Of a DNA stretch of 64,000 bases, positions 56,619 to 64,000 are shown piece after piece. The translations under genes and the position numbers were made by a program. The notes under the pieces were generated by a model. That model saw only the letters and a list, made by a program, of their open reading frames with translations, was not told the DNA's origin and ran no database searches. Source of the stretch: Shimia biformata (GTDB lineage Bacteria > Pseudomonadota > Alphaproteobacteria > Rhodobacterales > Rhodobacteraceae); assembly GCF_016888515.1 (NCBI RefSeq), contig NZ_JAFEJK010000001.1, forward strand, positions 744,001 through 808,000, read 5' to 3'. Positions within the stretch are counted from its first letter, which is position 1. The number at the start of each line of letters is the position of its first letter.

Positions 56619-57191
56619 TCAGCGGTTGGCGCCGGGCACCCACAGGACATCGGCTTTGCCGCCGTCATTGGCCACTCGCGCGGCGACGAAGAACCAGTCG
56701 CTGAGCCGGTTGAGGTATTTCACCGCATGGGTGTTCACCTCTTCCATTGCGGCCAGTTCCACGGCCAGCCTTTCGGCCCGGCGCGCAACCGTGCGGCACA
56801 GGTGCAGATGCGCGGCAAGGGCGGACCCGCCGGGCAGGATGAAGGATCTCAGCGCTTCGAGGTCGCCGTTCATTCCGTCGATCTCGGATTCCAGCCGGGT
56901 GACCTGGGGCTCGATCATGCGCAGGGGCGGGTATTCAGCCTTTGCATCGCCAGCGAGATCGGGGCGGCAGAGATCGGCGCCAAGGTCAAAAAGGTCGTTC
57001 TGGATGCGGGCAAGGGCCGCGTCCATGTCACCATCCGCATGAAGTCGTGCCATGCCAACGGTGGCGTTCAATTCATCCGTGGTCCCGTAAGCGGCCACAC
57101 GCGGGGCGTGTTTGGCAACGCGGTCCCCGTTTCCCAGCGCGGTTTCACCCTTGTCCCCCGTGCGGGTGTAGATCTTGTTCAGGACAACCAT
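56619..57191 (-). CDS. Cob(I)alamin adenosyltransferase, PduO/MMAB type
   Basis: Product of 190 residues. The PduO signature begins NKIYTRTGDKGETALGNGDRVAKHAPRVAAYGTTDELNA, and the C-terminal LRSFILPGGSALAAHLHLCRTVARRAERL and VKYLNRLSDWFFVAARVAN complete it. It transfers the adenosyl group of ATP to cob(I)alamin, making coenzyme B12. This supplies methylmalonyl- and ethylmalonyl-CoA mutases, which fits the acyl-CoA genes nearby. It follows the HIG1-like gene by 5 bases. Confidence 0.95.
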   Translation of the reverse strand: MVVLNKIYTRTGDKGETALGNGDRVAKHAPRVAAYGTTDELNATVGMARLHADGDMDAALARIQNDLFDLGADLCRPDLAGDAKAEYPPLRMIEPQVTRLESEIDGMNGDLEALRSFILPGGSALAAHLHLCRTVARRAERLAVELAAMEEVNTHAVKYLNRLSDWFFVAARVANDGGKADVLWVPGANR

Positions 57192-57196
57192 CCCAC

Positions 57197-57397
57197 TCAG
57201 CCCCCTCGAATCCAGACGAACAGCAGGATCAGCAGAATTGCCACGAATTGCGCGGCAATGCGCAGGCGCATGATCTTGTTCGAGTTCTTGCGCGCGAACT
57301 CGCCCCCACGGGCAAACCCGCCGATGCCGATCATCAAGATTACCAAGACACTGATCGCTGCGGCGGCGACCACCCAGAACAAGGGATCCGAGGCCAT
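57197..57397 (-). CDS. Small two-helix membrane protein, HIG1-like
   Basis: Product of 66 residues with two membrane helices (LFWVVAAAAISVLVILMIGIGGF and AAQFVAILLILLFVWI) joined by a basic loop RKNSNKIMRLRIAAQ. The loop fits the HIG1 type RxRxxxQ motif. HIG1 proteins associate with respiratory complexes III and IV. The start at 57397 is followed by AGGAG on the minus strand upstream. It lies 5 bases before the adenosyltransferase gene. Confidence 0.75.
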   Translation of the reverse strand: MASDPLFWVVAAAAISVLVILMIGIGGFARGGEFARKNSNKIMRLRIAAQFVAILLILLFVWIRGG

Positions 57398-57501
57398 GCG
57401 ACTCTCCTGTAACTTACAATTCACCGGACTCCTTAAAGAATCCCACGATGAAACTGAACCTGCAATCGGAATTAGAGTGGATTTGAGGGGCGGCAACCGT
57501 C

Positions 57502-58608
57502 ATGTTGCGGGCGCAGAAAAGGAGCTGTCGCAGTGACCGCAAAAATGGCTGGATATCAGCGTCGATGATAGGGGCTGGCAAAATTCGCGCGATAAAGTAC
57601 CTGCGCAAGATCGATCGCAGGCGAAAGCGCGCCCGGGCGGCGGCGCGCGACTTGCCCCTGCATGAGCGCCCCGGTTTCATCTATGACCAGACATACGAAA
57701 ACGAGATTCAGGGCGTTGCCTATGGCTGGGTGAAATGGAACCTTGAAATCCCGGATTTCGCCAATCCGACCCGCTTGTTCGAAAAGGGGCGGGCCTTGCA
57801 ACTGGTCCACCCCAATCCGCTGATGTCGCTGGTCGCCGACAAGGTCCGTTTTCGGGACTATGTCAGGCTAAAAGGGGTGGATATCGAACCACCGCGCCTG
57901 TTGGAAGTTTATGATGATGTAGAGTCCGTCTTGCGGGCGAAGCTGCCAAGGGCAGGGGTTCTGAAGAAATCGAATGGGTGTAATCAGAACCAGATACTCG
58001 GTGCGGGCGGCCCCGAGGCGGCGGAGCTTGAGCGCCTTGTCTGGAAGTGGGAGCGAGACGCCTTCTGGCGTGTTCAGTCCGAGTTTCATTATCGCGATAT
58101 TCCGACGCGGTATCTTGTCGAAGAGTTCCTGCCGTCCGGGGCGCACCGGGTCGAGTACAAGATTTTCTGCGTGATGGGCGAGGTCGTGCATGTCTCGCCG
58201 CGGGTCAATGATGGCCCACCGGTCTATTTCGGCACAAACTGGCAGCCGGTCAAAACACGTCCGGCCGTTGACGCGCCGGTCAGAATGGATGTGCCGCGGC
58301 CACCATTTCTGGAACAAATGATCGAAGTCGCACAGGTGCTTTCGGCCGATTTTGCGGTTGCGCGTATCGACTTCATGAAGTTTGACGACCGGCTGGTGCT
58401 GGGAGAGATCACGATGTCACCGGGGGCGTTCCGCACCCGGTTCGAGCCACCCGAGCGCGACCTTGAGCTTGCGCAGAAGATGGAGTTCTCCCGGTTGCCG
58501 CAGTTGGAGGAGACTGGCCGCGCGATTTGCAAGCAGCTTGGCTGGGACGCCGAACCCGGATTTGGTCATTGGGCAGGTGATCCGCGGCTTTCCACAGGGG
58601 GGGTGTGA
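57502..58608 (+). CDS. ATP-grasp protein of the TupA-like family
   Basis: Product of 368 residues (or 347 if the ATG at 57565 is used). The visible ATP-grasp parts are MSLVADKVRFRDYVRLKG, GVLKKSNGCNQNQIL, RYLVEEFLPSGAHRVEYKIFCVMGEVVHV and the metal-binding RIDFMKFDDRLVLGEITMSPGAF. The TupA family joins amino acids or glycosyl units in surface polymers such as teichuronopeptide; in Gram-negatives the product is unknown. The upstream ATG has GAGGGG with an 11-base spacer, the downstream one almost no site. No glycosyltransferase or export gene is adjacent. It ends 2 bases before the convergent SDR stop. Confidence 0.8.
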   Translation: MLRAQKRSCRSDRKNGWISASMIGAGKIRAIKYLRKIDRRRKRARAAARDLPLHERPGFIYDQTYENEIQGVAYGWVKWNLEIPDFANPTRLFEKGRALQLVHPNPLMSLVADKVRFRDYVRLKGVDIEPPRLLEVYDDVESVLRAKLPRAGVLKKSNGCNQNQILGAGGPEAAELERLVWKWERDAFWRVQSEFHYRDIPTRYLVEEFLPSGAHRVEYKIFCVMGEVVHVSPRVNDGPPVYFGTNWQPVKTRPAVDAPVRMDVPRPPFLEQMIEVAQVLSADFAVARIDFMKFDDRLVLGEITMSPGAFRTRFEPPERDLELAQKMEFSRLPQLEETGRAICKQLGWDAEPGFGHWAGDPRLSTGGV

Positions 58609-58610
58609 CC

Positions 58611-59456
58611 CTATCCCTTTGCGACCACCCAGTCCAGTGCACGCGTCGGCAGGATTCGGCGCAGGAAATCCATTGCAAATGTCGGCTTGGTCACGAAATA
58701 CCGCGGTTTCGGGGACTTCGCTTCCAGTGCGTGGATCAGTTTCCGGGTGACCGCCTCGGCGGGCAGTTCGAACCGGTCGGCAGTTTCTGACTGCGCATAA
58801 AGCCGTTTCAGCAGGCTGTTGCGGTATTGCGTGGCGCGCGGACTGGCTTCCCAGTTGATCCATTTCTCGAAATGCAGAGCGGCGTTCTTGCGGAACTTCG
58901 ACGTGATGGGGCCGGGTTCGATCAGCACGACCTTGATGTCCGTGTCGCGCATTTCCAGCCTCAGCGTATCGGTCAGACCTTCCAGCGCGTATTTGGTGGC
59001 GATATAGGCGCCGCGCCATTTCATGGGCACAAGTCCAAGGACGGAAGAGCAGTTGACGATCCGCCCGGTTCCCTGTGTGCGCATCACCGGGATCACGGCC
59101 CGCGTCAGTTCGTGCCAACCGAAGAAGTTGGCCTCGAAGATGGCACGCAGGGCGTCGGTCGGCAGGTCTTCGACCGCGCCGGGGATGGCATAGGCGCCGT
59201 TGTTGTAAAGCGCGTCCAGAGTGCCGCCGGTCTTGTCCAGCACCTCGGCCAGACCGGTGCGGATGCTGTCGGTATCGGCATAGTCGATGCGCGGGCTGTC
59301 AAAACCCATTGCGTTCAACCGGTCACAGTCGGCCTGTTGGCGGCAAGAGGCAAAGACATGCCAGCCCCGGTCGCGCAGGCCCTTGGCGGCATCAAGGCCG
59401 ATGCCCGAACTGCATCCCGTGATCAGGATCGACTTTCGTGCGGTGTTTTTCGCCAT
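58611..59456 (-). CDS. Short-chain dehydrogenase/reductase family oxidoreductase
   Basis: Product of 281 residues of the classical SDR type. NAD(P)-binding SILITGCSSGIGLDAAKGLRDRG, NNGAYAIPGAVEDL, and the catalytic Ser and YxxxK (NCSSVLGLVPMKWRGAYIATKYAL). The C-terminal half is longer than in minimal SDRs and ends with a hydrophobic SDR-subfamily region. The substrate cannot be told. The start at 59456 is set by family alignment. It follows the SH3 gene on the same strand by 74 bases. Confidence 0.9.
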   Translation of the reverse strand: MAKNTARKSILITGCSSGIGLDAAKGLRDRGWHVFASCRQQADCDRLNAMGFDSPRIDYADTDSIRTGLAEVLDKTGGTLDALYNNGAYAIPGAVEDLPTDALRAIFEANFFGWHELTRAVIPVMRTQGTGRIVNCSSVLGLVPMKWRGAYIATKYALEGLTDTLRLEMRDTDIKVVLIEPGPITSKFRKNAALHFEKWINWEASPRATQYRNSLLKRLYAQSETADRFELPAEAVTRKLIHALEAKSPKPRYFVTKPTFAMDFLRRILPTRALDWVVAKG

Positions 59457-59530
59457 CTGCTGCCGGTGCCTCTTGCCTTGTGCGCCGCATTCTATGGCGG
59501 GCAAATGGGGCAAGGGCAAGGCACCCGTCG

Positions 59531-60175
59531 TCAGTCGAATGCCCGTTCGGTCAACAGGCGCGAGGACATCCAGCCGATGCGCTGTGTGTCGACCACGCGA
59601 AGTTTGGACCAGCCGTTGGCCTCTGTGGTCAGCACTTCGACCACCTGCCCCCGAACGAGCGTATCCAGGACCTGGTACCCGGTGCCGGGGCCCGCGCGCA
59701 TGTTGACGCGGTTGCCATTCACCTCGCGGAAATCCTGGGCCAGGATTTGTGGAATTGCGCTCGGGGTTTCACCGCCTTCTGTCGTCGTGGATGCGCGGTC
59801 GGAGGTGGTAAAGGGCGATGACACGGTCAACCCGCCGCCTGCCAATGGGGACTGCACGGTTTGCGGCTCTGTCAGAGGGGCAGGGGCGGGTGATTGAGGG
59901 ACGGTGCTTTGCGATGTCACGGCTGGAATCGCGGCGGGTGCGGTCAGGGTTGCCAGGTCGGAGGTGTGTCCGGCGGCCTTTTCAACCGGCGCCGAGGCCG
60001 GACTCGTCACTGGAGCCTGGTCTGAACTTGCGATGCCAGCTGGCTGTGCAGGCGTCACGGACCGGGCTTGTGCCTGGTCTTCCAGCGTTTCACGCGGATT
60101 GAAATCGGCGCCGCCGCTCAGTTCATAGAAAGCCCAGCCTAGAAAGACAAAGCTGAGAAAAACAAATTTTTTCAT
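59531..60175 (-). CDS. Secreted SH3b-domain protein
   Basis: Product of 214 residues. An N-terminal hydrophobic segment (FVFLSFVFLGWAFYEL) is a signal peptide or anchor. A low-complexity Pro/Ala/Thr/Ser linker (residues 35-140) leads to a bacterial SH3 domain: EVNGNRVNMRAGPGTGYQVLDTLVRGQVVEVLTTEANGWSKLRVVDTQRIGWMSSRLL. SH3b domains bind peptidoglycan or mediate envelope contacts. No catalytic domain is present. Confidence 0.85.
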   Translation of the reverse strand: MKKFVFLSFVFLGWAFYELSGGADFNPRETLEDQAQARSVTPAQPAGIASSDQAPVTSPASAPVEKAAGHTSDLATLTAPAAIPAVTSQSTVPQSPAPAPLTEPQTVQSPLAGGGLTVSSPFTTSDRASTTTEGGETPSAIPQILAQDFREVNGNRVNMRAGPGTGYQVLDTLVRGQVVEVLTTEANGWSKLRVVDTQRIGWMSSRLLTERAFD

Positions 60176-60263
60176 CGGGTGTGGTCCCGGCGGGAATGTG
60201 TCAGATCAACATGATTTCATTACGATTTCGGACACTAACATGGATGGTGCGCGAGCGGTCAGT

Positions 60264-60291
60264 GAAAAAACCATGCGTTTTCCCCGCATGG
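60264..60291 (-). terminator. Hairpin with minus-strand terminator shape between divergent genes
   Basis: CCATGCG / CGCATGG with a 7-base loop; six A on the plus strand (60265-60270) make a T run for a minus-strand transcript. The only minus-strand gene nearby starts after it, so what it terminates is not clear. Confidence 0.55.
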
Positions 60292-60331
60292 CCGCTTTAC
60301 CGTGATTTGGACGCAGGCTATCACCAATTGC

Positions 60332-62668
60332 ATGAGTGACCTTCTCGACGACGACGAACGCCCATCCCCGGACATCTCGGAACCGCTGCGCCGTGCCATT
60401 GGCGAGCGTTACCTGACCTATGCCCTGTCGACGATCATGCACCGTGCCTTGCCGGATGCGCGTGACGGGTTGAAGCCGGTGCATCGGCGTATCCTTTATG
60501 CGATGCGCGAATTGAAACTGTCGGCGACAGGAGGCTTCCGCAAATCGGCGAAGATTTCCGGCGACGTTATGGGGAACTATCACCCGCATGGCGACGCTGC
60601 GATCTATGACGCGATGGCGCGGCTGGCGCAGGACTTCAACGTCCGCTACCCCTTGGTCGACGGGCAGGGGAACTTCGGCAATATCGACGGCGATAACCCC
60701 GCTGCCAGCCGATACACCGAGGCGCGGATGACCATCGTCGCCGAGGCGATGCTGGACGGGCTGAACGAGAACGCCGTCGATTTCCGCGAGAACTATGACG
60801 GCACGTTGAGCGAACCGGTTGTCCTGCCGGCGACCTTCCCGAACCTTCTGGCGAACGGGTCCAGTGGTATCGCGGTGGGCATGGCGACCAATATCCCGCC
60901 GCACAATATCGCGGAATTGTGTGACGCCTGCCTGCACATGATCAAGACGCCGGATGTGCGCGACGACACGCTGCTCAACTATGTGCCGGGGCCGGATTTC
61001 CCCACCGGCGGTGTGATCGTCGAACCGCGCGACAGCATTGCGCAGGCCTATCGCACCGGGCGCGGGTCGTTCCGGCTGCGCGCCAAGTGGGAGGTCGAGG
61101 ATCTGGGCCGGGGACAGTGGCAGATTGTTGTCACCGAGATCCCCTATCAGGTTCAGAAATCCAAGCTGATCGAGAAGATCGCCGAGCTGATCCAGACCAA
61201 GAAAGTGCCGATCCTGGCGGATATCCGCGATGAATCGGCGGATGATATCCGGGTCGTGCTGGAGCCGCGTTCGAAGAACGTGGATCCCGAGGTTCTGATG
61301 GGGCTGATGTTCCGCAACAGCGACCTTGAGGTGCGGTTCAGCCTAAACATGAACGTGCTGATCGACGGGGTCACGCCCAAGGTCTGCTCGATGAAGGAAG
61401 TGCTGCGCGCTTTCCTCGATCATCGCCGTGACGTGCTGATCCGCCGGTCGGAACACCGGATGGAAAAGATCGACCACCGGCTTGAGGTGCTGGAAGGCCT
61501 GATCGTCGCCTTCCTGAACCTTGACCGCGTGATCGACATCATCCGCTATGACGACGACCCCAAGGCCGCCCTGATGCGTGAGGCATGGGGCCGCGATTTC
61601 GTCCGCGCCACGTCCGAGGCTGATTATCAGCCGCCCGCACCCGGCGAGGGTGAGTTGAGCGAGGTTCAGGCCGAGGCGATCCTGAACATGCGCCTGCGGT
61701 CTTTGCGGCGGCTTGAGGAAATGGCGCTGCGGAATGAGCAGTCAGAGTTGCTGGCCGAGCGCGAGGCGCTCGCCGACTTGCTGGACAGTGAAGAACTGCA
61801 ATGGGCAAAGATTTCTGAGCAGCTGCGCGAGACCAAACAGAAGTTCGGCAAGGACTACGAAGGTGGTGCACGCCGCACCGTGTTTGCCGAGGCGGGCGTG
61901 GTCGAAGATGTGCCGCTTGAGGCGATGATCGACAAGGAACCGATCACTGTCGTGTGCAGTCAGATGGGCTGGATTCGGGCCATGTCGGGCCATATCGACC
62001 TGACCCGCGAATTGAAGTTCAAGGACGGCGACGGCCCGCGGTTTATCTTCCACGCTGAAACCACCGATCGGCTTCTTGTTTTCGCCACCAATGGCCGGTT
62101 CTACACGGTCAGCGCGGCAAACCTGCCCGGTGGCCGGGGCATGGGTGAACCGCTGCGCCTGATGGTCGATCTGCCCAACGAGGCCGAGATCATTGATATC
62201 ATGATCCACAAGCCGGGCGGCAAGTTGCTGGTGGCTTCGACAGAGGGCAACGGGTTCGTGGTGCCTGAGGATGACGTGATCGCCCAGACCCGCAACGGCA
62301 AGCAGGTGCTGAACGTAAAGGACGGTTCCAAGGCCAAGATCTGTGTTCCGGTTCAGGGCGACCATGTCGCCGTCATCAGCGAAAACGGCAAATTCCTTAT
62401 CTTCCCCCTTGCCGAATTGCCCGAGATGGGGCGCGGCAAGGGTGTGCGTATCCAGAAATACAACATGGCGCGTGGACGTCAGGGGACGCTGGAACTGGAT
62501 GGAGGGTTGTCTGACCTGACTACCTTCACTCTGACCGAAGGGCTGAAGTGGGAAATGGGCGGTGGCAAGACCCGGCATGAACCTGATGTCAGCGAATGGC
62601 TCGGCAAGCGCGCCGGGGTCGGCAAGCGTCCGCCCTATGGGTTCCCGAAAAGCTACAAGTTCCGCTAG
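60332..62668 (+). CDS. parC: DNA topoisomerase IV subunit A
   Basis: Product of 778 residues. The breakage-reunion domain has DARDGLKPVHRRILYAM, YHPHGDAAIYDAM and the catalytic Tyr128 in AASRYTEARM. The C-terminal beta-pinwheel of GyrA is replaced by a shorter, degenerate one, which with the length marks it as ParC. With ParE it unlinks daughter chromosomes. At the position of Escherichia coli ParC Ser80 it has Ala (HPHGDAA). The ATG at 60332 is preferred over an upstream one at 60302. Confidence 0.95.
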   Translation: MSDLLDDDERPSPDISEPLRRAIGERYLTYALSTIMHRALPDARDGLKPVHRRILYAMRELKLSATGGFRKSAKISGDVMGNYHPHGDAAIYDAMARLAQDFNVRYPLVDGQGNFGNIDGDNPAASRYTEARMTIVAEAMLDGLNENAVDFRENYDGTLSEPVVLPATFPNLLANGSSGIAVGMATNIPPHNIAELCDACLHMIKTPDVRDDTLLNYVPGPDFPTGGVIVEPRDSIAQAYRTGRGSFRLRAKWEVEDLGRGQWQIVVTEIPYQVQKSKLIEKIAELIQTKKVPILADIRDESADDIRVVLEPRSKNVDPEVLMGLMFRNSDLEVRFSLNMNVLIDGVTPKVCSMKEVLRAFLDHRRDVLIRRSEHRMEKIDHRLEVLEGLIVAFLNLDRVIDIIRYDDDPKAALMREAWGRDFVRATSEADYQPPAPGEGELSEVQAEAILNMRLRSLRRLEEMALRNEQSELLAEREALADLLDSEELQWAKISEQLRETKQKFGKDYEGGARRTVFAEAGVVEDVPLEAMIDKEPITVVCSQMGWIRAMSGHIDLTRELKFKDGDGPRFIFHAETTDRLLVFATNGRFYTVSAANLPGGRGMGEPLRLMVDLPNEAEIIDIMIHKPGGKLLVASTEGNGFVVPEDDVIAQTRNGKQVLNVKDGSKAKICVPVQGDHVAVISENGKFLIFPLAELPEMGRGKGVRIQKYNMARGRQGTLELDGGLSDLTTFTLTEGLKWEMGGGKTRHEPDVSEWLGKRAGVGKRPPYGFPKSYKFR

Positions 62669-62671
62669 CGG

Positions 62672-63967
62672 ATGGCGGGTGAGGACCCATCGACCAGCAC
62701 CAACCCAGCGGAAGTCGCCGGGGCCGCCGATCTGCCAAAGGTCCATCGCGGGGCGAGGCGTTCAGAGGATACCTCCCCGGACCTGTCAGAACCTGAAGTC
62801 CACAAGGGCCGGTTCACCGGCGGCAAGTGGCGCATGTTCCTTCTTGCGGGGCGGACCGGTGCGCTGACTGTGCTGACCCTTGGCTTTTACCGGTTCTGGA
62901 TGAAGACCCGTTTGCGCCGCTGGTACTGGTCGGCCGTGCGCATCGGGAATTTTCCGTTGGAATATGTCGGTGATCCGCTGGAGAAGCTGCTGGGTTTCCT
63001 GATCGCGGTGGTGTTCCTGGCCTTTTACATTGGCGTGGTGAACCTGTTGCTGATGTTTGCCAGCTTCTCGCTGTTCCAGGGCAGTTTTCCAGCCTATTTC
63101 CTGTCGCTGCTCGGCGTCCTGCCGTTGTGGTTTTACGCCCGCTACCGGGCATGGCGCTATGTGCTGGCGCGGACGCGATGGCGGGGGATACGCTTTGGGC
63201 TTGCCGCGGGCGCGTGGGGGTATGCTTGGCGGGCGCTGGTGCATTGGGCCCTGGCCATCCTGACGCTGGGCATCCTCTGGCCGCGCAAGACCTTTTGGCT
63301 TGAGAAATACCGGACCGACCGCACGTGGTACGGGTCGCATAGACTGCAGCAGGGTGGACGTTGGCGCGACCTTCTGGGGGCCATGAAACACTTGTATGTT
63401 TCGGTCGGGATTGCCGCCGCGATGGTCGGGTATGGTGCGATCACCGAAAGCGTGGACATGGTGGTGCGCAGCCTGGTTCTATCGCCCTGGATCGCCTACG
63501 GACTGGCCTTTTGGCGCGCGCGCAGCTTTTCGATCCTGACCCGCAACAAGACGGCACACGGGATCACCTTCGAGTCGCAGGCGCGCCCGGCGCGGATCTT
63601 TGGCATCTATGTGCTGGGCTATTCCATCTCTGGGTTTATCGCTTTGTTTGTGCTGGTCCCGCTGGTTTTGGTTGCGGCCGCGATTTTTTCCGGGTTCGGA
63701 TTCGGGGCGACATTGGATCTGGGGCCATTGGATGACTTGCCATCATGGTTTCTTAGCCTTCTTGGCGCGGTGCTTTATTTCTCGCTGTTTCTTGTCTGGG
63801 GCGCCCTGCGGCATGCGTTCGTAACAGTGCCGCTTTGGGCGCATTTCACCGAAACGCTGACGGTGCTGGACCACGATGGGCTTAAGAATGTCCATCAGCG
63901 CGCGCGGGATGAATTCGAAGAGGCCGAAGGTTTTGCAGAAGCGTTGGATGTGGGGGCGGCGATATGA
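62672..63967 (+). CDS. DUF898 (YjgN) family membrane protein
   Basis: Product of 431 residues. A charged N-terminus of about 45 residues, then several membrane helices. The family repeat of an aromatic GxxxxxxTLGFYRFWMKTRLRRW segment occurs twice (about 65-90 and 205-225 in the form LAILTLGILWPRKTFWLEKYRTDRTWYG). Function is not known; YjgN-like proteins often stand before an M48-type metalloprotease, and a gene overlapping the stop here (ATGA) would fit. It lies 3 bases after parC. Confidence 0.85.
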   Translation: MAGEDPSTSTNPAEVAGAADLPKVHRGARRSEDTSPDLSEPEVHKGRFTGGKWRMFLLAGRTGALTVLTLGFYRFWMKTRLRRWYWSAVRIGNFPLEYVGDPLEKLLGFLIAVVFLAFYIGVVNLLLMFASFSLFQGSFPAYFLSLLGVLPLWFYARYRAWRYVLARTRWRGIRFGLAAGAWGYAWRALVHWALAILTLGILWPRKTFWLEKYRTDRTWYGSHRLQQGGRWRDLLGAMKHLYVSVGIAAAMVGYGAITESVDMVVRSLVLSPWIAYGLAFWRARSFSILTRNKTAHGITFESQARPARIFGIYVLGYSISGFIALFVLVPLVLVAAAIFSGFGFGATLDLGPLDDLPSWFLSLLGAVLYFSLFLVWGALRHAFVTVPLWAHFTETLTVLDHDGLKNVHQRARDEFEEAEGFAEALDVGAAI

Positions 63968-64000
63968 AGCCCGCGATGCCCACGGTCATACGCGTTGGGG
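63964..64000 (+). CDS. Start of a coupled downstream gene (3' partial)
   Basis: An ATG shares bases with the DUF898 stop (ATGA) and the frame stays open for 12 codons to the window edge (MKPAMPTVIRVG). From gene order in other bacteria an M48 family metallopeptidase is possible, but the fragment is far too short to test it. Confidence 0.4.
   Translation, partial: MKPAMPTVIRVG

Overview
The window reads as a chromosomal segment of an alphaproteobacterium of the order Rhodobacterales (Roseobacter/Rhodobacter type). The support is the high-GC coding pattern, a ChvG-ChvI/HprK/RapZ/EIIA/HPr regulatory cluster, a probable methylsuccinyl-CoA dehydrogenase of the ethylmalonyl-CoA pathway, a GAAC-N7-GAAC-type LexA box before dnaE2, GANTC (CcrM-type) sites, and several small families I associate with this order. 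I see no insertion sequence, prophage, CRISPR array, rRNA or tRNA. Genes are dense, often joined by 4-bp ATGA/GTGA overlaps.

Layout. 1-8.1 kb: end of ctpA, rppH, an SOS-boxed but C-terminally short dnaE2, a VOC protein, smpB, a glycine-rich membrane protein, a mercaptopyruvate sulfurtransferase and an aromatic aminotransferase. 8.1-17.4 kb: glnK-amtB, a class A penicillin-binding protein, mlaA-mlaC, and the two inner-membrane parts of a type I secretion system. 17.4-29.1 kb: two translationally coupled gene strings (RidA/GDPD/FemAB-like/PhhB and CinA-like/GNAT/AhpD-like/OmpA), plus a peroxiredoxin, ferredoxin reductase-like flavoprotein, rsmD, map, sfsA and one large unrecognised membrane-anchored protein. 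29.1-36.7 kb: two LysR regulators around an SbtA-like permease, a FadH-type reductase, two unknown genes and a CPBP protease. 36.7-40.4 kb: accD, folC, recO and a META-domain lipoprotein, with a structured folC-recO intergenic region. 40.4-47.3 kb: TetR regulator, ABM-like protein, mcd, TauE/SafE permease, Hint-domain protein and pckA. 47.3-52.7 kb: chvI-chvG-hprK-rapZ-manX-ptsH and an acyltransferase. 52.7-64 kb: hydroxybutyryl-CoA dehydrogenase, etfBA, a cobalamin adenosyltransferase, a HIG1-like protein, a TupA-like ATP-grasp protein, an SDR, an SH3 protein, parC and a DUF898 protein.

Functionally, a theme is acetyl-CoA and short-chain acyl-CoA metabolism: mcd, etfBA as electron acceptor, a hydroxybutyryl-CoA dehydrogenase, PduO-type adenosyltransferase (coenzyme B12 for the pathway's mutases), fadH, accD and pckA. 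Global control of carbon use is represented by ChvG-ChvI and the incomplete phosphotransferase chain; nitrogen by GlnK-AmtB.

No wholly new multi-gene system is evident. The observations I rate highest are: (1) a near-identical 18/19-bp motif in front of both the TetR regulator and mcd, suggesting a local regulator-operator circuit for the ethylmalonyl-CoA pathway; (2) four GANTC sites in about 50 bp overlapping a promoter-like sequence that precedes a structured RNA candidate between folC and recO; (3) an orphan, SOS-boxed dnaE2 lacking its C-terminal region and its imuAB partners; and (4) tandem 13-bp operators between pckA and chvI.
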